A DNA stretch of 64,000 bases, taken from NCBI RefSeq assembly GCF_008085915.1, contig NZ_VSJK01000002.1:365789-429788 (forward strand), given 5' to 3'. This stretch comes from Oceaniovalibus sp. ACAM 378. Lineage in GTDB: Bacteria > Pseudomonadota > Alphaproteobacteria > Rhodobacterales > Rhodobacteraceae. Shown here piece by piece: positions 26,775 to 35,002 of the stretch (within the stretch, counting starts at the first letter, position 1; every line of letters starts with the position of its first letter). The notes beneath the pieces are model-generated. The model ran no database searches. It was not told the DNA's origin and was given only the letters and a program-made list of their open reading frames with translations. The position numbers and the translations under genes are program-made.

Positions 26775-28124
26775 ATGAGACTGAACACCAAAGCAAGCGT
26801 GATTGCGCTGGCCGCGACCAGCGTTCTGGGCGCCGGTTCGGCCTGGGCCGATGCCCACGCCTGGAGTCTGGAGAAAGCCGCCGAACCCTATGCCGGAACC
26901 GAGGTCAACCTGCTGTTCCTCGACCGGCCCGGATATGCGGCAGCACTTGAGATGATCCCCGAGTTCGAGGAAAAGACCGGGATCAAGATCAACACCACCA
27001 CCGTACCCTATGAAAATGCGCTGGGCGAACAGGTGCGTGATTTCGTCGCCGGGGGCGACATCGACATCGCGCTGATCGATCTGGTCTGGATCGGCAACTT
27101 TGCCGAAAACGACTGGATCGTACCGATTTCCAAGTTCACCGGAAACGCCGATCTGGCCGATCCCGAGCTGGATATGGAAGATTTCTTTCCGCTGACGCTG
27201 AATGCCTTCGGCGGCTGGGACGGCGAAATCTATGGCCTGCCTTTCGATAACTATTCCGGGCTGATGTTCTATAACAGCTGCATGTTGAAAGAGGCCGGTT
27301 TCGATGGGCCACCGGAAACCTGGCAGGAGTTGATGGACGACTATGGTCCGGCGCTGACCAAGGACGGCAAATACGCCTTTGCGCTGCAATCCAAGCGCAA
27401 TGAGACCCAGAGCGCGGACAGTTTCGCGCGGATGCTGTGGCCGTTTGGCGGCTCGTTCCTGAATGCCGAATTCAGATCGAACCTGAACAGCGAAGAGTCG
27501 CAAACCGGGCTGAAGTTCCGGCAGGATCTGATGAAATACATGCCCGAGGGCATCGTTGCATGGGATCACGCGGAAACCGTAAACGGTCTGGCGCAGGGCG
27601 ATATCGGGATCATCACGGAATGGTCGTCGTTCTACTCCACGCTGGTCAGCCCTGAAACCAGCACATTGGGCGATTGTCTGGCCGTCGCGGCCGAGCCTGC
27701 AGGCCCGGCAGGTCGCAAACCCGCACTGGGTGGATTCAGCCTGGCCGTCGCAAGTCAGGCAGATGATGCCGAACAGGCGGCGGGCTATCTGTTCATCCAG
27801 TGGGTGACGTCCAAAGCCAACGCCGAACGCTATGTTCGGGCCGGTGGTGTGTCGGCGCGCCAATCTGTCTATGAGGATCCGGCGATCCGCGAAGAGTTCA
27901 AATTCGTGCCCGCGCTGGTTGAATCCTGGCAGGAAGGCGTGCCGGAGTTCCGCCCCCGCTTTGCCGAATGGCCGGAAATCACCGAGATCGTGCAGGAGTG
28001 GGGCACGAAGATGATGCTGGGCGAGGTTTCGACCGAAGACGGCGCGACCGAGATCGGCAAGCGCATGGAAGCGGTGCTGGATCAGGCCGGATATTACGGC
28101 GGCGACAAGCCTTTGGCGCAGTAA
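26775..28124 (+). CDS. Sugar ABC transporter substrate-binding protein (SorC module)
   Basis: This 449-residue extracellular solute-binding family 1 protein has a signal peptide (MRLNTKASVIALAATSVLGAGSAWA, cleaved near AWADAHA). Typical blocks are EMIPEFEEKTGIKINTTTVPYE, GLPFDNYSGLMFYN in the hinge region, and GEIYGLP. The ATG is preceded by GGGAGG. It is the first gene of the rightward operon and is followed by a hairpin. Comparable proteins bind polyols, oligosaccharides or glycosides; the neighbours do not settle which. Confidence 0.92.
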   Translation: MRLNTKASVIALAATSVLGAGSAWADAHAWSLEKAAEPYAGTEVNLLFLDRPGYAAALEMIPEFEEKTGIKINTTTVPYENALGEQVRDFVAGGDIDIALIDLVWIGNFAENDWIVPISKFTGNADLADPELDMEDFFPLTLNAFGGWDGEIYGLPFDNYSGLMFYNSCMLKEAGFDGPPETWQELMDDYGPALTKDGKYAFALQSKRNETQSADSFARMLWPFGGSFLNAEFRSNLNSEESQTGLKFRQDLMKYMPEGIVAWDHAETVNGLAQGDIGIITEWSSFYSTLVSPETSTLGDCLAVAAEPAGPAGRKPALGGFSLAVASQADDAEQAAGYLFIQWVTSKANAERYVRAGGVSARQSVYEDPAIREEFKFVPALVESWQEGVPEFRPRFAEWPEITEIVQEWGTKMMLGEVSTEDGATEIGKRMEAVLDQAGYYGGDKPLAQ

Positions 28125-28145
28125 CCGAACAACGTACCGACAGGC

Positions 28146-28167
28146 GCGCCCCGGATCTCCGGGGCGC
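28146..28167 (+). other. Stem-loop after the binding-protein gene
   Basis: A perfect 9-bp stem (28146-28154 with 28159-28167, GCGCCCCGG) with a 4-base ATCT loop lies 21 bases after the stop and 26 bases before the permease start. No U-run follows. It is the third such hairpin behind a sugar-binding-protein gene in the window. Confidence 0.7.
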
Positions 28168-28193
28168 ATCATCCCCGACCGGAGCCCGCGCCC

Positions 28194-29072
28194 ATGTCCA
28201 CCCGAGTCAACCGCCGCACCCTGCTCGCATTCCTTGGCCCGTCGGTGTTTGCGCTGCTGGCCGTGGGGGTTGTGCCGTTGGCCTATGCGGTCTGGAAATC
28301 GTTTTACTATTTCAACCTGACCAAACTGAGCCGCAGTGAATTTATCGGGCTGGACAATTACGCCACCGTCCTGACATCGGGCGCGTTCTGGGGCGCCATG
28401 GGGCGCACGGCCATGCTGTTCATCACTGCCGTTCCCATCCAGATCGCCATCGGTCTGTGCATCGCTTTGGTGCTGCACCGGCCCGGGCTGACCCTGTTCA
28501 AGACGCTCACCCGGCTGGCGCTGGTTCTGCCCATGGCCACCACCTATGCGGTTGTCGGTCTTTTGGCGCAGGTGATGATGAACCAGAAATACGGTGTGTT
28601 TAACCAGATGTTCGGTTGGATCGGCATCGATCCGATAAACATCATTGGCGATCCGACCAATGCCTTTATCGGCGTCGTGTTCTGGGACATCTGGCAATGG
28701 ACGCCGTTTGTCGCGCTGGTGCTGCTGGCCGGGCTGACGACCGTCCCGCCCGAGATCGAAGAGGCGGCGCGGCTGGAGACCAAAAGCAACTGGATCGTGC
28801 TGCGCCATGTGCAGCTTCCGTTCCTGATCCCGAGCCTTGTCGCGGTTCTGATCCTGCGCACCGCCGATACGCTGAAATTGTTCGACATGCCCTTCACGAT
28901 GACCCGGGGCGGCCCCGGCAATGCAACCGAATTCATTGCGGTGCTGATCGAACGCATCGGCAACCGGCAGTTCGATATCGGGCTCGCGGCGGCCCATGCA
29001 ATCATCATGCTGGCGATCACCGTGGTGCTGGCCCGTATTTATATCAGCCTGTTTTACAAGGATGTGCGCTGA
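28194..29072 (+). CDS. Carbohydrate ABC transporter permease, MalF type
   Basis: This is a 292-residue CUT1 permease: a first helix around LLAFLGPSVFALLAVGVVPLAYAVW, about six helices, and the EAA loop EEAARLETKSNWIVLRHVQLPFL near residues 185-207. Its stop overlaps the next start by one base (TGATG). A ribosome-binding site, CGGAGC, precedes the ATG. It should pair with the MalG-type permease that follows and the divergent ATPase at 25579. Confidence 0.93.
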   Translation: MSTRVNRRTLLAFLGPSVFALLAVGVVPLAYAVWKSFYYFNLTKLSRSEFIGLDNYATVLTSGAFWGAMGRTAMLFITAVPIQIAIGLCIALVLHRPGLTLFKTLTRLALVLPMATTYAVVGLLAQVMMNQKYGVFNQMFGWIGIDPINIIGDPTNAFIGVVFWDIWQWTPFVALVLLAGLTTVPPEIEEAARLETKSNWIVLRHVQLPFLIPSLVAVLILRTADTLKLFDMPFTMTRGGPGNATEFIAVLIERIGNRQFDIGLAAAHAIIMLAITVVLARIYISLFYKDVR

Positions 29073-29899
29073 TGGCCGCTGCCTCTCGAACCCCAAGCCG
29101 CTGGGGCGAAATCGCCCTGCTGTGTGCGATCTGCCTGTTCTGCGTCTTTCCGTTCTACTGGATGGTGACGACCAGCCTGAAAACCCAAGTGGTCGCCTTG
29201 CAGTCGCCGCCCGCATGGTTGTTCACGCCGACCTTGCAGAACTATATCGACGTGCTGGTCGAGGACCGGATGGGGTTTGCGCTGATGAACAGCATGATCG
29301 TCTCGGTCAGCACCACGGCGCTGGCGGTGTGTCTTGGGTGTCCGGCCGCCTATGCGCTGGCGCGGTTCGAATTTCGCGGCAAGACCGATCTGTGGTTCTG
29401 GTTCATTACCAACCGGTTCGTGTCGCCCGTCGTTCTGGCCTTTCCGGTGTTCATGATCGCCCGCGAAACCGGGCTGCGCGACACGCATATCGCGCTGATC
29501 CTGATGTATCTGACGTTCACCCTGCCGATCGTGATCTGGATCTGCACCGATCAGTTCCGCTCGATCCCCTATGATCTGGACGAGGCAGCGCAGCTTGAGG
29601 GGGCGAGCCAGTGGCGGATTTTCCGCAGTATCTGTCTGCCGCTGGCGATGCCGGGGGTGGCTGTATCGGCAATCCTGTCGTTCATCTTTGCGTGGAATGA
29701 ACTGCTGTTCGCCTATATTCTCGCCCCGAAGGCGGCCAAGACCGCGCCTGCCATGGCCGTTACCTTTATGGAAGGGTATTCGGTGCCCTATGGCAAGATC
29801 ATGGCGACATCGACGCTGATCGTCATCCCTGTGTTGATCTTTGCGCTGCTGGCCAGCAAACACCTTGTTCGGGGTCTGACCATGGGCGCCGTAAAATAG
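29072..29899 (+). CDS. Carbohydrate ABC transporter permease, MalG type
   Basis: This is a 275-residue permease with the EAA loop DEAAQLEGASQWRIFRSICLP at about 170-190 and the family C-terminus GLTMGAVK. About six hydrophobic segments are visible. The start follows from the TGATG junction with the MalF-type gene; the longer open frame further upstream belongs to another reading frame of that gene. It is followed by the 22-bp repeat region and then the SorC-type regulator. Confidence 0.93.
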   Translation: MAAASRTPSRWGEIALLCAICLFCVFPFYWMVTTSLKTQVVALQSPPAWLFTPTLQNYIDVLVEDRMGFALMNSMIVSVSTTALAVCLGCPAAYALARFEFRGKTDLWFWFITNRFVSPVVLAFPVFMIARETGLRDTHIALILMYLTFTLPIVIWICTDQFRSIPYDLDEAAQLEGASQWRIFRSICLPLAMPGVAVSAILSFIFAWNELLFAYILAPKAAKTAPAMAVTFMEGYSVPYGKIMATSTLIVIPVLIFALLASKHLVRGLTMGAVK

Positions 29900-29902
29900 C
29901 GC

Positions 29903-29990
29903 CTTAGGCTTGTGAAATGATGCCCTCGGCTTGGTGAAATCGCGCTTTTGGCGTCGTGAAGATACGCCAATGGCGTTGTGAAACAGGGAT
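29903..29990 (+). repeat. Four phased 22-bp imperfect repeats upstream of the SorC-type gene
   Basis: The core GTGAAA (GTGAAG in unit 3) recurs at 29912, 29934, 29956 and 29978, exactly 22 bp apart, each preceded by a GGC-rich stretch (consensus GGCKT, one or two bases, then GTGAAA). A weaker fifth copy, GTAAAAT, overlaps the permease stop at 29891, 21 bp earlier. The regular two-turn phasing just before the regulator start suggests stacked operator sites. Alternatively the array is a 3'-end tandem duplication, since each unit carries a TGA. Confidence 0.7.
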
Positions 29991-29995
29991 GCACC

Positions 29996-30961
29996 ATGGC
30001 CCGCGCGCCGAAATTGCCACAGATTGATGCCGACGAAAGGTTCCTCGCGCAGGTCGCCTGGTCCTATTACGTCGAGGGGCTGACGCAAGAAAAGGTTGCC
30101 GAAAAGCTGGGCGCGACCCGGTTGAAGGTGAACAAGTCGATTTCCGAGGCGCATCGCCGCGGGCTGGTGCGGATCACCTTCAACACCGCCTTTGCCGCCT
30201 GCGCCGAGCTTGAGGCGCAATTATGCGCGCGTTGGGGGCTGAAACAGGCCTATGTCGCGCCCGCCCCTTCTGAAGACAAGGATATCCAGATGCTGGTTGG
30301 CGCCGCGCTGGGCCATGTGCTGTCCGAGCTGCTGGTGCGCCCCGATGTGCGGTTGTTCGGCATGTCATGGGGCGGCACATTGAACATCGCCACCCGGTTC
30401 ACTGCCGCGATGAGGCGCCCCGATCTGGAGATCATATCCGTCATGGGCGGCTTAACCCAGGGATCCGACCTGAACAGCTTTGAGATCACCACCCGACTGG
30501 CTGATCTGGTGGGATCGAAACATTCGTATTTCACCGCGCCGCTCTATGCCGGATCGGCGGCCAGCCGGGACACCATCATGCAGCTTGACGTGTTTCGTGA
30601 TGTTCTCGAGAAACTGCGTTCGGTCGATGCTCTGGCCATGGCGGCGGGCGATCTGTCCGACCGTTCGCTGCTGGTGCGTGACGGGTTGCCGGCGGATTGC
30701 CGGGTCGAGGATCTGATCGCGCTCGGCGGGGTCGGCGATGTGCTGGGCAATGTGGTGGATGCCTGGGGGCAACCGCTGAATCATCCGATCAACGAACGGA
30801 TCATCGGCATCGGATTCGACGATCTTTCGCGCATCCCGAACGTGATACTCGCGGCGGGAGGGGCGCATAAGGTGGCGGTAAACCGGGCGATCCTGCGGCG
30901 CGGTGTGATCGATACGCTGGTGACAGACGAATCGACCGCGCGGGCACTGGTGGACGGCTGA
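29996..30961 (+). CDS. SorC-family sugar-responsive transcriptional regulator
   Basis: This 321-residue protein has an N-terminal helix-turn-helix (YYVEGLTQEKVAEKLGATRLKVNKSISEA, about 24-52). A C-terminal sugar-phosphate-binding domain of the SorC/DeoR type follows, with RLFGMSWGGTL, ISVMGGL, ALGGVGDVLG and IGIGFDDL. The ATG at 29996 is preferred; a GTG six codons upstream falls inside the last 22-bp repeat. It sits between the transporter and kinase genes, overlapping the kinase start by one base. It is the probable regulator of both operons of this module, responding to a phosphorylated sugar. Confidence 0.92.
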   Translation: MARAPKLPQIDADERFLAQVAWSYYVEGLTQEKVAEKLGATRLKVNKSISEAHRRGLVRITFNTAFAACAELEAQLCARWGLKQAYVAPAPSEDKDIQMLVGAALGHVLSELLVRPDVRLFGMSWGGTLNIATRFTAAMRRPDLEIISVMGGLTQGSDLNSFEITTRLADLVGSKHSYFTAPLYAGSAASRDTIMQLDVFRDVLEKLRSVDALAMAAGDLSDRSLLVRDGLPADCRVEDLIALGGVGDVLGNVVDAWGQPLNHPINERIIGIGFDDLSRIPNVILAAGGAHKVAVNRAILRRGVIDTLVTDESTARALVDG

Positions 30962-32415
30962 TGCTGGCAATCGGGATCGATCTGGGCACTTCGGGGATCA
31001 AGGCGGTCCTGCTTGAAGATGCCGTGCGGGTGCTGGCGGCGGCGCACCGGCCGGTTTCCGTGTCGATCCCCGAGGTTGGTCAAAGCGAACAGGATGCCGA
31101 CGGCTGGGTTTCGGCGGTGTTCGCCTGTCTCGACGAACTGGCGGCGGCCCGGCCCGATCACATGGCGGCAGTGGCCGGAATCGGGCTGTCAGGGCAAATG
31201 CTGTCGGCCCTGTTGCTGGACGGGAATCTGCGCCCGCTGCGCCCGGCGATGCTGTGGAACGATCAGCGGGCGATGGCGGAATGCGCCGATCTGCTGGCCG
31301 CTGTGCCCGACATCGGGCAGCGCACCAATGGCACCCCCGACCCGGGCATCACTGCGCCAAAGCTGCTGTGGCTGGCGCGCCACGAACCCCGCGTTTTCGG
31401 GGCGGCGCGGATGCTGCTGCTGACCAAGGATTATGTGCGCCTTGCCCTAACTGGCGAAGTGGCGAGCGACCCGACCGATGCGGGGGGCACACAGCTGTTC
31501 GATGTGGCCCGGGGCGTTTGGGCCGAGGATCTTTGTGCTGCCGTGGGATGGGACATGGCGCATCTGCCCTGCGTCGTGCCGTCATGGCAGGCGGCAGGCG
31601 GGCTGCGCGCCGGGCTTGCCGCACGGTGGGGGCTGCGGCCCGGCCTGCCGGTGGCGGCGGGGGCTGGCGACAACATGGGCTCGACCCTTGGTGCGGGTGC
31701 GGCGCGTCCGGGCGACGCGGTGCTGTCCATTGGCACGTCGGGGGTGGCAAATCTGGTGGACCGGGCGTTCCATCCGGGGCCGGGGGTGGCGGTTCTGACC
31801 TCGGCCCATGCCGCGCCGGATGCGTTTCTGTCCATGGGCGTGGTGATGAGCGCGACTGCCGCCCTGGACTTTTCCGCGCGGTTGACCGGGACCGATGCGG
31901 TGACACTGGCGGGCGAGGCTGGTGCGATGGACGCCCGCGCCATTGCCGCTGCGCCGGTGTTCCTGCCCTGTCTGAACGGGGTGCGCACGCCCGCCAACCG
32001 CCCCGGCGCCACGGGCCGGATCGAGGGGCTGCATCCCGGGACCAACCGTGCCGCGCTGGGATTTGCGACGATGGAGGGCGTGGCGTTTCAGTTCGCCGAT
32101 TGCGTGAGGGCGCAGCGTTCGATCGGGGTGACACCCGAACGGTTCATTGCGGTGGGCGGCGGCACCCGTTCGGCGCTTTGGGTGCGGCTGCTGGCAACCG
32201 CGCTTGACGTGTCGATCACGCTGCCCGCAGGCGCAGATGGTGCCGGCCCGTCGGGGGCGGCCCGTCTGGCCATGGTGGCCGCCGGTGCACCGATCGAAAC
32301 ACTCGCCACACCGCTGGAGGTGGCAGCGACAATCGACCCGGACCCGGATCTGGCAAGACTTCTGGTGGCGCGTAAGGCGCGGTTCGACGGGCTGATGGCC
32401 AGTCTGGGTGAGTAG
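30961..32415 (+). CDS. xylB: FGGY-family kinase, xylulokinase-like
   Basis: This 484-residue protein has the N-terminal phosphate loop IGIDLGTSGIKAVLLED, the substrate segment GIGLSGQMLSALLLD...LWNDQRA at about 76-103, and GAGDNMGSTLGAG containing the catalytic Asp (about 237). IGTSGVANL and the C-terminal GGGTRSALW complete the family blocks. The M-x-x-x-LLLD...LWND pattern is of the XylB type, so D-xylulose or a related ketopentose is likely. It is coupled to the regulator by TGATG and ends the rightward operon. The gene symbol marks the closest family and specificity is inferred. Confidence 0.88.
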   Translation: MLAIGIDLGTSGIKAVLLEDAVRVLAAAHRPVSVSIPEVGQSEQDADGWVSAVFACLDELAAARPDHMAAVAGIGLSGQMLSALLLDGNLRPLRPAMLWNDQRAMAECADLLAAVPDIGQRTNGTPDPGITAPKLLWLARHEPRVFGAARMLLLTKDYVRLALTGEVASDPTDAGGTQLFDVARGVWAEDLCAAVGWDMAHLPCVVPSWQAAGGLRAGLAARWGLRPGLPVAAGAGDNMGSTLGAGAARPGDAVLSIGTSGVANLVDRAFHPGPGVAVLTSAHAAPDAFLSMGVVMSATAALDFSARLTGTDAVTLAGEAGAMDARAIAAAPVFLPCLNGVRTPANRPGATGRIEGLHPGTNRAALGFATMEGVAFQFADCVRAQRSIGVTPERFIAVGGGTRSALWVRLLATALDVSITLPAGADGAGPSGAARLAMVAAGAPIETLATPLEVAATIDPDPDLARLLVARKARFDGLMASLGE

Positions 32416-32469
32416 GTTTCAGATGATTCGGGATCGGGTACTGGCCATGCGGGCCTGTAAAACCCCTCG

Positions 32470-33027
32470 CTAGTCGCGCAGCTCAGACGCCGATACGCCC
32501 CACAGTGATGCCTTGCGCACCCATCCGCGATGAGGGCCGATCTTGATGCGGCACCAGTCAATCAGGCATTCGTTCAGCCGCGCCACCACGCCCTGTTCGG
32601 CGATGGCCTCGACCTGCGAGTTGACGTCGGGGGCCGAAAACAGGCTCAGGGATTCCGCCTCGATCGTCACGGTCCGCACACCGGACAAAAGCGAGTAATG
32701 CACCCAGCCGCCCGCGCCGTCGCGGTCGCGCACCTGTCGCCAGTTGCCATATTCCTCGGTGATCTGCATCGGCAGTTCCTTGCGGTGATACACCCAGTCG
32801 ATCCGGTGGGTCAGGGACGGTCCGCGCCGCACGTTCACCTCGGATGATTTCAGCGACACATAGCGCGGCAAGGGCAGGCTGGTTTCCGGGCCGCGCCGTT
32901 GCGGCTCGCCCGCGCCATCCGGATCGTCACTGCCGCCATCCGCAGTGGCCGCCGCAGCCAGAGCCAGCGTGCAGACCAGGCCAAGCGCTGCCAGCGCTAA
33001 CCGAAATCCCGAAAAATTGCCCGTCAT
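32470..33027 (-). CDS. Secreted bacterial SH3-domain protein
   Basis: This 185-residue protein has an N-terminal signal peptide (MTGNFSGFRLALAALGLVCTLALAAAATA). A low-complexity linker (about 30-52) is followed by two SH3-like repeats: VNVRRGPSLTHRIDWVYHRKELPMQI...GWVHYSLL and LSLFSAPDVNSQVEA...WCRIKIGPHRGWVRK. This arrangement matches the DUF1058/SH3_4 family of alphaproteobacteria, periplasmic proteins thought to bind peptidoglycan or other envelope parts. It stands alone and is convergent with the kinase gene. Confidence 0.88.
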   Translation of the reverse strand: MTGNFSGFRLALAALGLVCTLALAAAATADGGSDDPDGAGEPQRRGPETSLPLPRYVSLKSSEVNVRRGPSLTHRIDWVYHRKELPMQITEEYGNWRQVRDRDGAGGWVHYSLLSGVRTVTIEAESLSLFSAPDVNSQVEAIAEQGVVARLNECLIDWCRIKIGPHRGWVRKASLWGVSASELRD

Positions 33028-33175
33028 ACGCCTGTATCGCCCCGTGATTCTGTCGATGACCGCCGCCCAAGTGCCGAAGTTTCGGCGTCGGAGTCTTTGG
33101 CACCCTTGTGCACTGCCCCGTTCCTTGACAGTTTGGCGTAAGCCATCGGCGAATGAAAGTTCCGGAGAAAAGATA

Positions 33176-34162
33176 ATGCCATCTCAGCGTCTGAGTGTTG
33201 TCGTTACGCGACGGTTGCCCGAGGTGGTCGAAACCCGGCTGAGCGAGTTGTTCAACGTCACGTTGCGCAACGACGATGCGCCGATGACGCGGGACGAACT
33301 GGTCGCTGCCGTGCGCAGTGCCGATGTTCTGGTGCCCACCGTCACCGATCATATCGATGCAGCCCTTCTGGCACAGGCGGGGGATCGACTGAAACTGATC
33401 GCCCTTTACGGCGCGGGGGTTGACCGGGTGGATGTGGCGACGGCCCGCCAAAGGGGCATTCTGGTGTCGAACACGCCGGGGGCGGTGACGGACGATACCG
33501 CCGACATGGCAATGGCTTTGATTCTTGCCGTGACCCGGCGCATTCCCGAAGGTCTGGCGGCGATGCAGTCGGGCAACTGGACCGGATGGGCGCCCACCGC
33601 GTTTCTGGGCGGACGTCTGGGCGGTCGGCGGCTGGGTATTCTGGGCATGGGTCGGATCGGTCAGGCGGTGGCACGCCGCGCCCACGCATTCGGCATGCAG
33701 GTGCATTACCACAATCGCAAACGCCTGCGCCCCGAGATCGAAGAGGCCTTGGGGGCGACTTATTGGGAAAGTCTGGATCAGATGGTCAGCCGGATGGACA
33801 TTCTGTCGATCAACTGTCCGCACACGCCCAGCACATTCCATCTGTTGAACGCGCGGCGGCTGAAACTGATGAAACCCACCGCCGTGATCGTGAATACCTC
33901 GCGGGGCGAGGTGATTGATGAAAACGCACTGACCCGTGGCCTGCGCGCGGGAGAAATTGCCGGTGCCGGGCTGGACGTGTTCGAACGCGGCCACGAGATC
34001 AATCCACGCCTGCGCGAACTGCCCAATGTGGCTCTGCTGCCGCATATGGGATCGGCCACTCTGGAAGGGCGGATCGAGATGGGCGAGAAGGTGATCATCA
34101 ACATCAAGACCTTCGCCGACGGGCACCGTCCGCCGGATCAGGTCGTTCCGTCGATGCTCTGA
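33176..34162 (+). CDS. D-2-hydroxyacid dehydrogenase (glyoxylate/hydroxypyruvate reductase family)
   Basis: This 328-residue NAD(P)-dependent dehydrogenase has the catalytic-domain block LIALYGAGVDRVDV (about 80-93) and the Rossmann motif GILGMGRIGQAVARR (about 155-169). The substrate Arg lies in VNTSRGEVID (about 240-249), a Glu in GLDVFERGHE, and the catalytic His in LLPHMGSAT (about 288-296). It reduces glyoxylate or hydroxypyruvate, or oxidises a 2-hydroxy acid. The ATG at 33176 has GGAG nine bases upstream. It is a single gene with its promoter in the 148-base gap behind the SH3 gene. Confidence 0.92.
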   Translation: MPSQRLSVVVTRRLPEVVETRLSELFNVTLRNDDAPMTRDELVAAVRSADVLVPTVTDHIDAALLAQAGDRLKLIALYGAGVDRVDVATARQRGILVSNTPGAVTDDTADMAMALILAVTRRIPEGLAAMQSGNWTGWAPTAFLGGRLGGRRLGILGMGRIGQAVARRAHAFGMQVHYHNRKRLRPEIEEALGATYWESLDQMVSRMDILSINCPHTPSTFHLLNARRLKLMKPTAVIVNTSRGEVIDENALTRGLRAGEIAGAGLDVFERGHEINPRLRELPNVALLPHMGSATLEGRIEMGEKVIINIKTFADGHRPPDQVVPSML

Positions 34163-34165
34163 CCT

Positions 34166-34197
34166 TTGATCGTTTGGGCCCTTGATCGTCTGGCGGC
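34166..34197 (+). repeat. Tandem 16-bp repeat after the hydroxyacid dehydrogenase stop
   Basis: TTGATCGTTTGGGCCC at 34166-34181 is followed directly by TTGATCGTCTGGCGGC (13 of 16 identical). The pair begins 3 bases after the stop and fills the gap to the convergent small gene. Each unit contains a TGA. Confidence 0.6.
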
Positions 34198-34629
34198 TCA
34201 GCTCAGCTCGAATGTTTTGCCGATATGCCAGTCGGGGGCGTGCCATTCGATTTCATACGTGTCGCTGGTGATGTGGCCGCCGATGCCGATGATCTTTCCG
34301 TCCTTATGCTGCGGATTGGTGTAAAACAGCGAAACGCTGGTGCCTTTCCCCTTGGGCCCGTTCGACGCGTGATAGACCGTGTTGTGATGATACTTGATAA
34401 TGTGTGAATTCTTGTCGCCCGGCGCTTTCCATTTGCAGGCCGTGCCGTGACCGCCCGCGAATTTCTCGATTGCTCCCGAAATGTTGCTGCCGCGGGTACT
34501 CAATTCATTGGCCGAAAAATTGGCCTTTCCCACAATCCATTGCTTGATCTCATCGCTTGAATATCTGGCCATCTCCGTTTTGCCGTTGACGTTGCGGGGG
34601 CCGGACATTGTCAGTGGTTCGTGGGGCAT
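34198..34629 (-). CDS. Hypothetical protein, about 143 residues
   Basis: I do not recognise this protein. It is soluble, without a signal peptide or membrane helix, and begins MPHEPLTMSGPRNVNGKTEM. A short helical segment (RYSSDEIKQWIVGKANFSANEL) is followed by a compact, His- and Gly-rich part (HIIKYHHNTVYH, GIGGHITSD, EIEWHAPDWH). The start at 34629 has AGGAGG five bases upstream; the 40 extra codons further up lack support. It is divergent from csbD across a region with stress-type promoter elements, which hints at a role in stress, but no function can be stated. Confidence 0.7.
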   Translation of the reverse strand: MPHEPLTMSGPRNVNGKTEMARYSSDEIKQWIVGKANFSANELSTRGSNISGAIEKFAGGHGTACKWKAPGDKNSHIIKYHHNTVYHASNGPKGKGTSVSLFYTNPQHKDGKIIGIGGHITSDTYEIEWHAPDWHIGKTFELS

Positions 34630-34741
34630 CGTTGCCTCCTCTGGCAGGGAGTTTCGCGCGGAAATACGCCGGCTCAGCATGCACCGATTCCATTTACCTC
34701 GCAACAATTCGACGCTGCGGGCGTCTCGGTGTCCCGGACGC

Positions 34742-34767
34742 GGAACCATCCCAAGCGACTGTGCGTT
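34742..34767 (+). promoter_or_regulatory. Candidate EcfG-type (general stress sigma) promoter
   Basis: GGAAC at 34742-34746 and CGTT at 34764-34767 are separated by 17 bases, matching the alphaproteobacterial EcfG consensus GGAAC-N16/17-CGTT. Transcription would start about 28 bases before the csbD ATG. A poorer match on the opposite strand (GGAAT-N18-CGTA, 34691-34665) faces the hypothetical gene. Confidence 0.6.
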
Positions 34768-34802
34768 GCATTTTCAACCAACCAGCAAACAGGAGAAAAG
34801 TC

Positions 34803-35000
34803 ATGAACTGGGATCAAGTTGAAGGCAACTGGAAGATCATGAAGGGCAAAGCCAAAGAGAAGTGGGGCGATCTGACCGACGACGATCTGGACCGGATCGA
34901 AGGCAACCGCGACCAATTGGAAGGCCAGATCCAAAGCCGTTATGGCAAGAGCAAGGATGAAGCCAAGAAAGAAGTCGATAGCTGGCTGGACGGAGCGTAA
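34803..35000 (+). CDS. CsbD-family stress protein
   Basis: This 65-residue hydrophilic protein shows the full CsbD signature: MNWDQVEGNWKIMKGKAKEKWG, then LTDDDLDRIEG, GNRDQLEGQIQ and YGKSKDEAKKEVDSWL. CsbD proteins accumulate under general stress; their molecular role is not established. The ATG has AGGAG seven bases upstream. An EcfG-like promoter lies just ahead, and a second stress gene follows two bases after the stop, so this is a two-gene stress unit. Confidence 0.92.
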   Translation: MNWDQVEGNWKIMKGKAKEKWGDLTDDDLDRIEGNRDQLEGQIQSRYGKSKDEAKKEVDSWLDGA

Positions 35001-35002
35001 CC

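Noticed and set aside
26742..29216. Long minus-strand open frame (824 codons) opposite the binding-protein and permease genes
   Set aside because: It is a shadow of GC-rich codon use in the real plus-strand genes: no domain, no ribosome-binding site and low-complexity composition.
29903..29990. CRISPR array
   Set aside because: Units are contiguous 22-bp degenerate repeats without spacers and without cas genes.
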